NCBI RefSeq assembly: GCF_032854445.1
Contig: NC_088302.1
Location: forward strand, 16,485,338 to 16,549,337
DNA length: 64,000 nt
Direction: 5' to 3'
DNA from: Liolophura sinensis
Lineage: Eukaryota; Mollusca; Polyplacophora; Chitonida; Chitonidae
In this document: positions 11,112-24,670 of the stretch, piece by piece
Layout of the letters: each line of letters begins with the position of its first letter
How positions within the stretch are numbered: the first letter of the stretch is position 1
Made by a program: the position numbers and the translations under genes
Notes under the pieces: generated by a model
What the model was told of the DNA's origin: nothing
Databases searched by the model: none
The model's input: the letters and a program-made list of their open reading frames with translations, nothing else

Positions 11112-13035
11112 ACAGGTTGTGATCGATGTATATATGAGACCGGCGTGGAATGTTATACAGTGGAGCGTGAAGTCGTTGCGTGAGCAGGGCGTAGAGGCCA
11201 AAATGACCTAACTGCGAAACAGTAAGACGATGGTCAAACGGGAATCTTTTTAAAATTGACCACGAGGTTATTAGGGCTGTTATTCTAACATACTCTCATC
11301 GAAGGTGGCAACTTCACACGGCTTACAAGAGTAAAGCGGTATTTAGCCACCGTAGTTCACACCTCAAGTCTTCGATGAATCTCCGAATGGTCTTTGTGTG
11401 TTCTCTTCCATTCTTTCTGAGCGAATCAAACTCGCTGGATTTTAAATTACTTTATCCTCACGTTGCGGGGAAAACGCTAGGCGCGAAGACTGAGAATGTC
11501 TCCCGAGATTCCTGTGGTCCCTATGTAGTTACCGTTAGATCTTTATCGGCAGCAACCACGAAGTCGCCAACACGGAAGCAAGCAGTTATCCTTACTGAAA
11601 GTAAAATTGCGCAAAGGCAAAAATAGAAGCACTTTCAGAATGATCAAATAGGTTCGAATTAACGAAGCACTAGAAAGGGGTTATGAAGGAAGCGAGTCAA
11701 TTGACACGATAAATTAAATGTTATTCACAGCAAAATCGATGGAGACAAAAACCAAGCTCACTGAAATCGATAAGCAATCTATAGCACACTGTCATGTGAT
11801 GTAATCGGGCCTCAAACGAGGAACGCCCTGAGATCCACTCAAGAGAAACTAAATCCTCGCTAACAATTTGCAATCTCAAATGTGTATCGCCAAACTATTC
11901 AAGGTCTTCTACACATGAATGTATTTATTCGTGTTTATATCCAGTTCCAAACTAATAATAAATAAATAAATAAATAAATAAATATATAATAAAAACGAAC
12001 CACATGAATTCTAAACTGATTGTATAAGCCCATCTTACGACCGTTATGCTTCCTTTCTCTTTTCGCTTTTATAAAGCTGACAAGTTTTCCTTGAGCAAAA
12101 GTAGACAGGTGGCAATAGGATAGGTTAACTCTGGCCTGGGCACAAACACCTATATACGTCAATCCAGAATCCATAAATATGCCATAGACTAAGGTTTTAA
12201 GGATACACTTGTGACATATACTTTATAGTTCCTGTAGACAAATAATAGAGTGTACCTTGAGTTCACCTAGTAAGGTCTGATGGCCACTGTTGCACCACGC
12301 AAGTTAAATGGACGTAAAGTAATTAAAACTGTCGCTTTCCCGTCTACAGACCGCGTGTCTAATTGATCTGCAAATAGTTTCTGGGTGTCTAGGGGACAGA
12401 TAGCCAAAATAAGAACGTAAATTGCGCCCACTAGAGTATTCTAGCTCGTGTACGAATTCGTTGAGAACCGAAGTGTCTTGGGCCTCAGTCTGTATAAAAT
12501 AGGTAATTTCATTCAAGTTGCGGCTTTCATTACTACCGTCGCTGTTGGGCGTCCTTCTAGCCGGTCATGGACGACAAGACGTGGTCAACCCTTTCAACGT
12601 TACGGCTTTCCAACATCGATTAGATGCTTCAAGACAAACCGTTCAATGGCAATATTTTCCTTTTCGTTTAAACTAGCCTTGGCAAATAATCGAAAAATAA
12701 TTCTTTTACACAGGAACAGTAACGAAAGGAATTCCCTTGCGTGCAGAAATTACAATCATTGCAGTCCGTAAAATGTTTCAGACATTGGTAAAGATTAATA
12801 TCTGGATGAAGACATGGCAATTTAATGGTATATACCTGATTATTTGTTAAATGACTTCAGTTTTAAGAATGAATGAACGAATGTTTATGACTTAAAATCC
12901 CCTTCAGCATTATTGCGGTCATACCAAGGCTTTTAAGGAAGTGGCTACTGGCCAACAACCATACTTGGATATGAGATGTGTGGCTAAAAACAACTACGTA
13001 GCCTTTTCGAGGCATTATCATAGTGAAAATTATAT
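11112..13035. other. Unique non-coding stretch with a short (AAAT)n run
   Basis: There is no supported gene. A tandem (AAAT)n run lies at 11954-11985 and is not attached to a recognisable SINE body. Open frames here are short and featureless. Confidence 0.5.
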
Positions 13036-13090
13036 TAATTTATTTATCCGATTGGTGTTTTACGCCATTTTCAAGAATATTTCACTTAAT
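13036..13090 (-). repeat. 3' tail fragment of a Meta-type SINE
   Basis: ATTTATTTATCCGATTGGTG, then TTTTACGCCATTTTCAAGAA and TATTTCACTTAATCG match the tail of the family read in reverse. The match stops abruptly, leaving only ~55 bp, which indicates strong 5' truncation or decay. Confidence 0.75.
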
Positions 13091-14288
13091 CGTATCTATT
13101 TTTTCTGATGTGTTTATAGCATAAGCATTTGCTTTGCTAAGAGCCGAGGCGCACCGTCCCGTCAACACAGCATCCGGTTTAAATCCCAAATTCGGAAGAG
13201 AATACCAGATTGGCACTGCCTAGGTTGATGGTCGAAATACGGAGAGGAGACCAGTTACTGGTTGGCCCGCTTTCACACATCCCTTATAAGAAGTGACGTA
13301 TCCAATGTCTTCGGTAAATGTTCCAGTGAGGCTTCACTCTTAACAAATGTCAACAGTATTCTGTCGTTGTAATTGATGAACTTACCTAAGAGTGCATTTG
13401 AAGTAAAAATGCCATGGAATCAACAATTTTACATTTGCACGGCGCAAACCTGTTCAAAGCAAGAATTGTCTTCATGTGTGTTTAACCCATATAATAAATT
13501 ACCACAGAATCTGGCCTTTGCCAAGGATGATAACGTTATAGATTGGCAGAAGTTACATGTTCATAAGAAATAAGGTTTGAAATAAAATTCACAAAATTAA
13601 TTATTTCTTGCACTGAACTTTGTCTGATATATGGATCGTTGTTGGTTTGTAAAGAACTAAATTCTGAGATGAAATTGTATTTTGTGATTGTAAATGTGCT
13701 ATCATGAACTATATTTATAATGAACGTTCCTGGTGATAATGATAATAGCATTAATTTACACAGTGTAACTCAAATAACCCCTAAAATGTACCTCAAATGT
13801 ACCTAAATAATACAATGTGAGCATAACGCCCTAAAAACTGAACGGGAAGTTATCGTTTTTTGCATGTACCTAGAGTAATATCTCCCGAGAACTAAATTTC
13901 GGAGTCTGATCAAATCGACTACTGTTGGGGGTTTCAAAGTGACAGATATATATACAAAGAGGATGAAATAACTGATAAATGGGATTGAAGAGGTTGTGTA
14001 AAAAAAATTTGTGTGGTGTCAAATACTTACATACATTTTCCGTGTAAGGATATAAGGGAACACTTACGTTAAAGGCAAGATAGAACAAAACGGGAGAGAG
14101 GATAAATATATTTCACAAAATTCACAAATCTATTTACACCATCGCCCGTATCATCACTATATTATTATCTGAAAATATGGAGATAAATGAAAGAATACCT
14201 AAGAAAGATTCGTTTGGGTTCACTAAGTGTGGATTTGCCCTGGGATCTCTTGTCTCCACTGTTAGCCAGTCAATGATATTTCTCTTCT
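13091..14288. other. Unique A/T-rich non-coding stretch
   Basis: No coding exon or further repeat was recognised. The 66-codon plus frame at 13373-13573 and the minus frames opposite show no domain and no convincing splice context. Confidence 0.5.
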
Positions 14289-14550
14289 GGGGCTTCCGTG
14301 GCTCAGTTGATTAGCGCGCTAGCCCAGCGTAATGACCCAGTAGTCTCTCACCAATGCGGTCGCTGTGAGTTCAAGTCCAGCTCATGCTGGTTTCCTCTTC
14401 GGCCGTATGTGGGAAGCTCTACGAGCAACCTGCGGATGGTCGTGGGTTTCCCCCGGGCTCTGCCCGGTTTCCTCCCACCATAATGATGGCCGCCGTCGGA
14501 AGTGAAATATTCTTAAGTACGGCATAAAACACCAATCAAATAAATAAATA
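14289..14550 (+). mobile_element. Full-length Meta-type tRNA-SINE
   Basis: The head GGGGCTTCCGTGGCTCAGTT plus GATTAGCGCGC resembles a tRNA 5' half with an A-box. GAGTTCAAGTCCAGC supplies the B-box-like block for RNA polymerase III. The core includes GGATGGTCGTGGGTTTCCCC, the hairpin CCGGGCTCTGCCCGG and TCCTCCCACCATAATGATGG. The tail is GGCATAAAACACCAATCAAA plus (TAAA)n. Near-identical 9-bp flanks, TTTCTCTTC (14279-14287) and TTTCTGTTC (14551-14559), look like a target duplication. SINEs depend on a LINE reverse transcriptase, and none is seen here. The family name (MetaSINE) is from memory. Confidence 0.93.
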
Positions 14551-16813
14551 TTTCTGTTCCCTTGTAACAGTATAAAAACAAGCACATAGCGTCCATTAAA
14601 CGGATGTGCGCCTTGATGAGTTTTAAATCATACATTTCTAAATGATGGAGTTACATGAGTTGTGAAATAAAGCGTAGGCGAAATAAGTCGAAAAGTAAAC
14701 ATTTCCGTTTTGAAAGAATGGTACCTCGAAGTAATACGTGCAAAGGACAGCACAGTGCTGGATGGAATAAAACAGAAATGGCTGTGTTGGTAGGCGTTGG
14801 TAACCTACTTATATTTACCGTTATATATCTCCAACCTAGTCTGTGTAGCGTTATTGTTCAAAACGATAGGCAATAACGAATGGAAGCCTTAAAACCACAA
14901 GTGTTATGTTGGATAACTTTACAGCCACAGTAACTGATCTTCCGTCCAAATGATGTCTTTTGCTTGGACGTAGGAAATGCCTAAATTGTGAATTATACTA
15001 GATTACTGCTTGTTGGGTACGCCACACACCGTGTCGATAATGCTAACACAGTGCAATGTATTTCCTGAGCTCTCCAGAAATTCGTATCTGTAGTACATGT
15101 GTCTGTATACAAAGTATACAAGAGGAACGAGCCAGCATATAGGTACTGCGATGTATCATCCGGTATCAGATAGAGGCACTTATATCTTCCGATCGATATA
15201 CACAACCTGTGAATTCTTGAATAACATTGCATCAAGTCTTAGATAGAATCCCTGTAGATAGGGTCTTACCATATCTACATACCGTATTCCCCCCATCTTT
15301 GAAGCTAGACGTACGAATTCATACGTGTCATAAACATATCCTCCTTGATAGCCGTCCAACAGTAGAAAACTCGCAGATCTAATTTCGTTACGAAATGCGC
15401 TACAGCCTCTTTGGCAGGCACACTTTACCGCCGGGAACCAGCAAAACAATTTCCAGCATTATGTTGTCAGCTGTGTCCGTGTACAGAATAAATAAAAGAG
15501 CGACTGGAAGAGTTCTGACAGTGTGCCGTGAGGAAGCGGAATATTCCAGTTCTGAGGTTCGAGCGACCATTTACATAGAAATAACTATCAGAAAACCTTT
15601 CTATTTGGGTACGAGAGTAAATGTCTTGGGGAGAAACCTACCTCGTTTTTCCAGTCGAGACACAGGAAACGTTCGCCAAAGAAGGCATCGGGATTTATGC
15701 GTTCTCCAGGAGACCTTTTTTCCTTTCGGTTTCTGAATAATGTGTGTATTTGGCAGTGGAAAACTGCAGCTCAATCTAATGTTTCCGGGAAAAAAAACTG
15801 TCGTTTTAACACATTACCGCAGAGCATGCGATATAGGCAGTGATGGCGCTTTGCCAAGAGGGCAATAGACACGTGTGCTCATTGCCTTATACAATCTAAC
15901 CGCAGCCCATATTGTGTGGGTAACAGCTGGCTCTGCATGGCGCAATTGCAATAAGATGGGTTGTAAAAGTGAATATAAGGTAAAGACGGGCTGCCTGGAA
16001 CAAAACAACTCAAGTGTTTTCTTGTTTACGACATTTTGCCAGTAGTAGGCGACTTGGAAAATGGGATGGTTTCTGATTGAGGTCCGGTTAAATTGCCTTG
16101 TTTTACACGCATTGTGGTTATAATGCATCACGTGCTGTAGAAGAACAGTTTAAATCTACCCGATAAAGGAATTGTCAGGCCTCTAATATATGTCTTACAG
16201 TTTCCTTGTCCACCTGTCTTTTTACAAGTTTAGCACAATGCGCTACATAGATGATTTATCTGCCTTAATCTCGATTTTTTTTCAGGTAAAAACAAACAGT
16301 TACCAACTGAAACTCCTTCGACTTTCAAAAGTTGTAAAATATGTCAGAACGTGTCAAATGACCTACCGCTTCCCTGTTTGAGCACAGAGAAAAGAGCGAT
16401 ATATACAATAAAATTGTATAAATAAATATACACTTACCGATGAATGGTTCTAACTACATACTTGATTGAATGGTTAAAACGGCTCATTTGTATGATATTG
16501 TGAATACTGAGTGAAATACTGATAGTGAAATGTTAAAGTTTGACGACCGCAATTTGCTTACGTTTTGGTTGGGGCGGCCATTGAAGTACCTTTTCTCTCG
16601 CAATGGTGACTTCGGTCCATTCTGAATTGTACGTTGACCTCTTGTAATGCAGTATGAGCTATACGTCACCAGTTTGACGTAAAACGTCATCACAAAGACA
16701 GGAATGAACAATAAACTACACAGCGTGGACCTGACTAACTTTTTATTTGAACATTTGGGCTATACGGAGTGCACTGACACGTATACGGTTAAACAGCAAT
16801 ATTCTCTACGGGT
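14551..16813. other. Unique non-coding stretch
   Basis: No exon, RNA gene or repeat was recognised. Several 75-113-codon frames overlap on opposite strands (for example around 15180-15736), which is typical of chance frames in moderately GC-rich DNA. Confidence 0.5.
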
Positions 16814-17049
16814 TGAGGCCTCCGTGGTTGAGGCGGTTAGCGTATCAAGGCGGCGCAATGACTCATACAGGAGCCTCTCACCAATGTAGACGTTGTGAGT
16901 CTAGCTCATGCTATCTTCCTCTCCCGCTGCACGTGGGAAAGTCTGTCACAACCTGCAGGTGGTCGTCGGTTCCCTCAAGGCTGTGCCGGTTTCTTCCCAC
17001 CATGACCGTCACTCTTGAGTACAGCGTAAAACACCAATTAAGTAAATCA
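16814..17049 (+). mobile_element. Meta-type SINE, near full length, diverged
   Basis: The head GAGGCCTCCGTGGTTGAGGC, the ACCAATGTAGACGTTGTGAG block, GTGCCGGTTTCTTCCCACCA and the tail CTTGAGTACAGCGTAAAACA are all present. About 30 bp of core (normally the GCTGGCCGCCGTCGTATAAG region) is deleted, and point changes are numerous, so this is an older copy than 14289-14550. Confidence 0.9.
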
Positions 17050-19611
17050 AGTGAAGGCTTTACTGGTTATCTGTAATCCGATACCAATTATTATACTGTT
17101 CATATCGCTTGATTTAAACTCATGTAGTTTTATTTCTCTTTTTTATGTTTTCTGGTTTAAAATACTTGCATAAGATTGCACAAAATAGGCGTGACTATTG
17201 CAAAAGGAATGCATCTTTTAGCAATTATGCCAGAAAATTTTTAATTTGAGACGATTATTATTTGGATCTTGATTACACCACTTGAGAAAGTTCTTGTTAG
17301 ATTAAAAACGATTTTTTTTTACAAACGAATGCTGTAGAATTATTGAAAGTTAATTGTGAATCCTAACGTATTCTGTTACAGCCCTTTGAGACCTGTAATT
17401 CTTTATCCGTAGTTACAATAATGGAAATGATTATAGATGACCGTGTACATCGCCAGGGACCAGAGAATCCTCAGACGTACGATCAGGGAAAAACCCCTCC
17501 CGTGGAGCCGGAAATCTTGGCCGATAAACATCCATCTCGGATGATGAAGTCAAGGGCAAAACCTACCCAGTGGCCAGAAACATAAAGAACAGCAGGGGCA
17601 GCTTAAACAATCGTAGTTACACGCCTCTGGGTAGAGCGACGATGGAATTAAAACGATTTCAAAGTAGCCGAGAGCGTGTATTGGCCATAGGTTGCTGACT
17701 AGAGATACAGGAAGGGCAGCTGTGTCAGATGAAGCATCAAGGCAGTTAGACAGCGAAATAATTTCCAATTCCGTTTATTCACCGTGTTTACTGGAGACAC
17801 ATGTCCGCCAAGAGACTTCAAAATGGCTATAAAAAGTAATATATGTTATGCTGTGTCTGTTTCGAACGATCACATTCCATGCGCTTAAATGAAGAAGAAA
17901 AAAACCCGCTGTATTCTGCATTTTATTTCATTTATCATTAATCATTTATTTAACGAGATTGTAGACTCAGCCACAGTTAGCCAGGCACCTGGCAATCAGC
18001 CTGAAGTAAAGCTGCAATTAAACCAGGTAGAACTGGTTATGAACATCATGGAGGAGGCATAAAATCCCCTCGGCCAGTAAGGCCCCACGTGGCTCAATGG
18101 TTGCTTGAAATACTATTACATTTAGCTTAAGTGACGTTTCCTTACGGGAGAACAAGACGAGGCAAAAAGTGGAACGGCAGTTAACTGTGCGGAAGGAATG
18201 AAACCAAACGAGACATTTCCTGGCGATGTGGCGTGAAAGACACCAATCTAGTGGCGATGGTAGTTTGACCCCGTTGTTAATAGCTCCGGGCCAACATACC
18301 CTGTTTGTTGCAGAGACAATATTTCCCTGTTGGCCTGACAAAAGCTTCTCTCTTTTTACATCACGGTCAAGACAATAAGTTCTCAATGGGAGAGCATTAA
18401 TGCCATTTTATCATCTAAAGTCGATTCTAATGTAGCCGTTAGCTATGCTTCTCCACAAACGACGCGTTTAATTAAAGGCGGTTTTGGAGAGAAGCCTTGG
18501 GCTTGTTCGTCATTGACCACAGTCATGTTATGTGTAACAAGTAGTCCATGACCAGAATAAGAAACATAAATCCAAAACGCTTTGCTGGACGAGGCAATCT
18601 CTCAGCACGACGCAAAGGCACACTTAGTTAATACACACATCAAATCAAGGCGCTGTCGTTGGGACTGCAGTTTGTTTACCGTAACATTCGCGATGGCCCG
18701 TCTTTTATTTCTGTTCTACGCTGAGTGTTATGACATAGCCTTTCACTTCGGTAAATCTTTTACGACAATTGTCGAAATGTTTGGCCGGGGATCTGGAGGC
18801 GACATGGCGGTGCCATGAACAATTTATCACCGCTATTCCCGCTCCAAGTCATCGTGATACCACAACTCCGTGTCGTTAATAATGTATCTCAATCAAGAGT
18901 AAAGGCTGAGTATCTATGCACAAGTTGACATGATGTTGTACGTATTTCACTTCACACTCGCCCTGGGCTCTTCACGTTGAAAATAACTGTCCGCTTAGAT
19001 ATATATCTGCTACAAGCTGTTTTGGTATTTATTCTCTTCTAAAACATACGTGCAAAAGAGGTGTAATTTGTCAAAACCTTTTTCACATTCAAATAAACTT
19101 TTTAATCTGTAATAAACGTATACTGTAAATTGTTAATGTCCATTTTTTTGTTCATAGTTCATACATTTTCCATTTTTGTACAGATGTGAAAATATCTGAT
19201 AATAAAAAATGATTTCTGCATATGTACAAAAGATATCCACATATACATAAAGAATATACACCAATCTTTTAAACATACGCGAGCAAGCCTTTTGCACATA
19301 TGTAAAACTAGACAATAAACAGCTTGCCATGCAAGTTCATACGTACATTGATTTGTTGCTCACGATGTGACTGAAGCTTTTCGTTTATGTGGCAACAATT
19401 ATGTCCATGTACATGTACAAGAAGCCGTATTAATTAGTTAACAAACTACATAATGGAACACTTAAGAACTTTAGCCAACAAGTGGCAAGGAACTGAACAG
19501 TTACATTGTAGACCATACTATTGTGTGAAAATATAGCGCATTTAGCATGTGATAGGAACCAACGTCCGAAAGCAAACGTTTCAAAATGTTTAAAATAATT
19601 ACAATCTCTTG
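17050..19611. other. Unique non-coding stretch
   Basis: No repeat or coding segment was recognised. A 122-codon minus frame at 18018-18386 has no motif that I can identify and is not called. Confidence 0.5.
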
Positions 19612-19726
19612 ACGTGATTTATTCATTCATTCCAAGAATATTCGACTGACAGGATGTTGGCCAGCTTTCTGGTGTGAGGAAACCGAGCTCTGAAATCCAC
19701 GACTATTCACAGGTTACTGCCCTATC
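19612..19726 (-). repeat. Diverged Meta-type SINE fragment
   Basis: TTATTCATTCATTCCAAGAA starts the reversed tail. GGTGTGAGGAAACCGAGCTC, AAATCCACGACTATTCACAG and GTTACTGCC then follow the core order. The TTCATTCA tail differs from the usual TTTATTTA tail and suggests a separate subfamily. Confidence 0.65.
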
Positions 19727-19750
19727 GTATTGAAATGACTTGGGAATGAA

Positions 19751-20010
19751 TGATTATGGCTTAACACCACATCTTGAAATGATTTAAAAATCTTTTATAC
19801 AGCAAAACGGATATTTATTTGACAACTCAGAAAGAAAATTCTGATATTAAATTTCACAAAAAACATGCACACAAATTCCTAAACAAAGAGTAATAATCAT
19901 AGAGCCTAAGATTTGGTTTCAATTAAAGCTGCTATCCGTTTTCAGTAAATAAATGCTAACGGCTTATCGCCACATCGGTAATATTTCAACAATGTCACGA
20001 TGACGATTTC
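19751..20010. repeat. Two remnants of another short repeat family
   Basis: GAATGATTATGGCTTAACAC followed by CACATCTTGAAATG, and later TAACGGCTTATCGCCACATC plus GGTAATATTTCAACAATGTC, share the order GGCTTA-CGCCACATC-ATATTTCA. This resembles a SINE tail in the style 'gattatggcttaacgccacatc'. Fragments are too short to place in a family. Confidence 0.4.
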
Positions 20011-20760
20011 ATTGACATCACGAAGATTTATTTGATGTTCCTGACACATTCACATCAAAGTTCCTGATTATCAACCTTCTTAACACAGGATGTCAGCGAT
20101 GGACCACGTTTACATGAAGCATCTACAATAGCCATTACTGTATCATTCCTGACAAACAACTGTAGTATTTCAGTGAAAGACAAACACATGAATAATCCAG
20201 ATGATGCAAAATGTATTCAGATTATAAATACAAGTTAGCATGTACATTCATGCTTGTTGCCAAGCATGCCGGAGCCGTAAACTCGTACATTTCGAACCGG
20301 TACATTTACTGAGTGTAAATTGCATAAGACACGCCAAGGTGCTCTTAAGTCACTAGGGTTAGCTTTTTTTCCGTCCAAGAATGTTTTTTTTTTCATTTTC
20401 ATGGCGAAAAATCCATCACTCTTTCAAAGTATGTCATAAGGGTTAACTTTCATCTGACAAAAACATTAAAAGTGATGTGCTGAAAACCTCTGTATGTTCT
20501 GTACGCCATTTTCCTATATTTCTACTTTCCTCATTTCCGTGATGTTTTAGAAACTAGATTGTGGGCTCCCATGACAAGAAAATATTGTAAACCGACCAAT
20601 CTTGCAAGTGGACTTTATTATTGGACCAATCGTGATCCATATTACAGTGTCGGGGATGGTGAATGCTCAGACGAAAATCAGCTAACTGTATTGACAACAA
20701 TACATTCGTCAGGACATCCTCATCTCCATGAATCATATAGACTGCAAACTGATTTAAACA

Positions 20761-20976
20761 GCCTGCGTGGCCGAGGTAGTTAGAGTGTCAGGACAATGAG
20801 TCAGGTGGCTCTCACGAATGTGGTCACTGTAAGTTCAAGTCCAGCTCATGCTGGCTTACTCTCTGGCCGTACGTAAGGTCCGCCAGCAACCTGTGGATGG
20901 TCGTGGGAAACCCATTCTGGCCACCGTCGTACAAGTGAAATATTCTTGAGTTCGGGGTAAACACCAATAAAATACA
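20761..20976 (+). mobile_element. Meta-type SINE, internal deletion across the hairpin
   Basis: The head GCCTGCGTGGCCGAGGTAGT, AAGTTCAAGTCCAGCTCATG, GGATGGTCGTGGGAAACCCA, ACCGTCGTACAAGTGAAATA and the tail TCTTGAGTTCGGGGTAAACA are present. The CCGGGCTCTGCCCGG hairpin and the following TTTCCTCCCACCATAATG are gone. Confidence 0.9.
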
Positions 20977-22800
20977 TGGACAGCTGGGTTTAGAGTGATG
21001 GGATTGGGCACTTAGAGTAAAATAATCAAAAAGTTTTAGGATTTGTAATCTGTTTGATATAAGTAAATAACAATCTTTTGCCATTTACCAAAATGCTGCA
21101 AAAGACGCCGTTTTTGATGGAGATGAGCTAAATGAATTGAGTTCCATGCAGTGTCTTGAGCAATGAACCGGGGGGGGGGATATGGCAAGTGACCGCTGGA
21201 CCTGTTATGTTGTACCGCGAAGATTGGAGTGTCACTGACTTCAGCGATTCTGGCAGCCGTAAAAGGCCACAAACCATCGGCCAGACAATAGCTAAGTGTC
21301 TTGAAGTAGCCATCTGAGAGACGTTATCCAGCTGGGATAAGGGATAGCCTTCAGAGACTTCCGGTAAACCGGTATCAACACTTCGGACTCTGTACTTCCG
21401 GCCATTGTATGCAAGCTCCAGTATGGCAGTGAACCAACATCAAAGTGAAGTATAGGAAAACTATTAGGAAGTTGACAGAAGGGACTGGGTATTGGAATGA
21501 TTGTAGGGCCAGAGATCTAGAGAAAGGGTGTGAGAAATCGATCAAGGGTCAGTCTTTAGATGTGATATTATAAGGAAGCAACCCTTGTGACCCAGATATT
21601 CTGCAGAGTTAGAACACAGTTATTCTATTGACTAAGACTCCAGAAATTCAAACTCCAAAAATAAACCACAGCGACTCGTTCCAAATCTGTGTTTTTCATT
21701 CCTCGAGGAAAGTTGTTTACACACGTTGAATAACTTAATTCCGTTTCTCCGTCGACAACACAAAGGAAAATAATGGGTTCGTACTACTCAATCTGGCCTC
21801 AAAATTCCAATTACCACAGAAAAATGGTTGGACTGCATTCAAAACACAGGTCGGGTGTGGTTAGAATGAGAACTCACCATGAATCATCTATTCAGAGAAG
21901 AACGGACATTCGATCTAGGTCCAAAAAATATAATCGCCAACATTTCGCTCAAAGCGATTCTAAGAGACTTCTTAACTCACGCCAAGGGGGTTCTGACATA
22001 AGTTACCCTACTTTTTCTTCCATGAGCATAATTTTAACACCAAGTATTTTCCTGTAAATAGTCATTTCGCTTGAATGGGAAAGGCGTCAAAAAGTATAAA
22101 TCTTCTTTAATTCGGGTATAGCCAGTGCAGCCAGGCTTAATTCTAGTCAGCCCATGTTTCGTTCTGTAATTAGCGCAAAATTATATCTTCTTTCTCTGAA
22201 GCATGAAACTTCCTGTTAAGCAACGCGTTTTGTTTGAATGCAAAAAATCACGATTACCTTCATGTCGACGGGTTGGTATGAATTGCGATTCTTTGGTGGT
22301 TTACTGAATCTGTACATATGAACTATCTAGTCTAGGCTATTTCTACAACAATGCTTTAAGAGACCTGAAATACTGTGGCCCTGATATTTCGGACAATATA
22401 ACGAAAGACTCGCAGCGTCGAGAGTAAAATCTGTGCAGCGAGGACTGCGTGCTAGATGCTGTAACCGGTGAAATTCGGCCTCTTCTGAATTTACCTCAGG
22501 ATTTTACTCTAACTGTTCACGTAAATGCCTAAACATTTTTATTAACCTAAAATATGTTCCCTATATTACAAACTTTCAGAATGGCTCCAAAATTTATCTA
22601 CTCGTGATATGGTGTTGATTAAATATAGTTTATGTTCATAACACAACGGCATTATACTGACAATAAACATGTTAAGAGTATGTTTTGCTTTAAATAAATA
22701 ATAGGCCTGATAAAAAACTTAATATCACTCCAAGAGTGAATGTAATTTTAATCCATTTCGATCCCATTTATACTAAAACATGAAAGTAACCATAGTATGA
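20977..22800. other. Unique non-coding stretch
   Basis: I find no supported gene or repeat. An 11-nt G run lies near 21170. The 94-codon plus frame at 21773-22057 has no domain and is basic by composition only. Confidence 0.5.
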
Positions 22801-23070
22801 TTTATTTATATTTTTATTTCATTGGTGTTTTACGCCGTACTCAAGAATATTTCACTTATACGACGGCGGCCAGCATTATGGTAGGAGGAAACCGGGCAGA
22901 GCCCGGGGAAATCCCACGACGATCCTCAGATTGCTGGCAGACCTTCCCACTTACGGCCGCAGAGAAAGCCAGCATGAGCTGGACTTTAACTCACAGTGAC
23001 CACATTGGTGAGAGGTTCCTGGGTCATTACGTTGCGCTAGCGCGCTAACCAACTGAGCCACAAAGACCCA
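22801..23070 (-). mobile_element. Young full-length Meta-type tRNA-SINE with 13-bp target duplication
   Basis: The plus strand shows the reversed tail (ATTGGTGTTTTACGCCGTAC), CGGCGGCCAGCATTATGGTA, the hairpin CCGGGCAGAGCCCGG, then AGCATGAGCTGGACTTTAAC and the tRNA-like head ending CGCGCTAACCAACTGAGCCA. The element is bracketed by AACCATAGTATGA at 22788-22800 and again at 23071-23083, a perfect 13-bp duplication. That duplication defines both ends and points to recent LINE-mediated insertion. Confidence 0.96.
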
Positions 23071-23083
23071 AACCATAGTATGA

Positions 23084-24670
23084 ATAGGGCTATACAGTGT
23101 AACATGTTGAGATTCAAAACAACGGGTTTTAAACAGAAACAAAGCCCGTTTGATGTTCATTTCTGGTGAAAGACGTTCAGTCAGCATCACTTTTGACCTT
23201 CTAGGCACGATTAACTCTGAAGAGAGCGATGAAAACGTCTGTTAGTTTCAAAAAGAGTATCGTTTGAAGTCAAAATATTATTTAGAAACAAAACTCTTTT
23301 GATGTCCTTTTCTAGAGAAGGACTTTTGTTGCTTGCTCTACAACGTTTTACCTCGTGGGCACTACTATCTTTGAAGACGAACAGGTCACCGTGATCTGCT
23401 ATCTGGGGTTTTAAAGCGGCGTCTAGTTCCGCAACCTCACGGGTTTCGTATCCCTTTACGTTTCCAAAACCTCCAACAAACAGAGCCTGGTAAAGCCGAC
23501 TCAAACACACTCTAGAATATTAACCACCGGTTTCATGCGTAGCTATAGATTTTTATAATTCATCCGGGACTAACCCGCGGCGGAATCTAATGATGCAATT
23601 CATCTAATAGACACATTCTTCTGCGGGTGCCCTTGTGGCGAGCAGTCAGAAGTGGCGGTGCTTTAGCGTTTGCTCCGTGCTTTGAAGGGTCGGGAAAGAC
23701 TCTTATTGACGTGCCGAAACACTGAGCACTGACTTTGAAAACATTCTACTGTATTAGCTGGCAGAAGTAATGATCTTAGCAGACTGCTTAAATACAGGTC
23801 GAATTTTGGCCATAACCCGATTTTTTTGTGACGGGTCTTTAGCTTCGGATCGAAGAAATGTTTCGCACTTTTGAACAGGCACACTGGCTTTCCAGCAGTC
23901 CGCCACTTATAACCACTGTATACAGCCGTCATCAATTTTTCACGGATGGCAGTTCAAATCTGGCTCTGTTCTGGCTCAATCGCCTCACCGCGAGCACTAG
24001 GTTCTGGCGTTAAACGACCATATTAGGGCCATGCACTGGGCTTGAAGAAATTGTTTTTCTGCTTTTTAAATTTTTTTTTATCTGTATACCGTAATTAATT
24101 TAAGGGCAAATCCTTCTATAGTATTCCATTTACTCACAAAAAAGTACCATATACATGTATACTATACCAATGCCCACATCAGAATGGTTAAATAATATCA
24201 GTTCATCATACACGGGGTCATCATATTTCACTTATCCTTATATATAGGCATTTACCTTCCCACAATGCAGTTAATACCCGCAATAAAGCTGTCACCTTCT
24301 ACTTGCCCACAGTAACAGTGGAATGCTCTATTTGCCAAACAAACATTCTCTTTTACCGACCATTATGCGCCATACATGTGTACATCCAACTTGGCTACAT
24401 AAACGGCAGTATGTTTTGTTGGTAAAGAAACCATGCGCTGTACTCTGGTTACCTACAGTGCATGTATCAAGTTCTGCCGGCTTACAGCTCAAACATGCAC
24501 CATATTCAGCACGTTTCTACTAAGACCATGTTCTACAACCCACAATTCGGTTACCATAATTGTTATAACTGTTCTGAATGCCTGTGTTACATTTCAAGTG
24601 CATCAAATATATACGTTAAGACCATGTTCTCGCTTCATTCTACCAGGCCACAATTAAAGTGTGATCTTAT
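23084..24670. other. Mostly unique non-coding stretch
   Basis: No exon was recognised. Around 23940-24010 there is a weak SINE-like signature (GGCAGTTCAAATCTGGCTCT, later CTGGCGTTAAACGACC) without clear borders. Sequences at 24290-24650 loosely resemble degenerate units of the minisatellite that follows. Confidence 0.45.

Noticed and set aside
14289-14361. Possible functional tRNA gene at the SINE head
   Set aside because: The A- and B-box-like blocks are present, but the sequence does not close into a proper cloverleaf by eye and runs straight into the SINE body.
14298-14483. Frames such as MAQLISALAQRNDP across SINE heads (also near 23100, 60900 and 24918)
   Set aside because: These recur wherever the Meta-type SINE head occurs and are SINE translations, not a protein family.
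23940-24015. SINE-like phrases GGCAGTTCAAATCTGGCTCT and CTGGCGTTAAACGACC
   Set aside because: Suggestive of a further tRNA-SINE family, but no second copy or border is visible, so it is not called.
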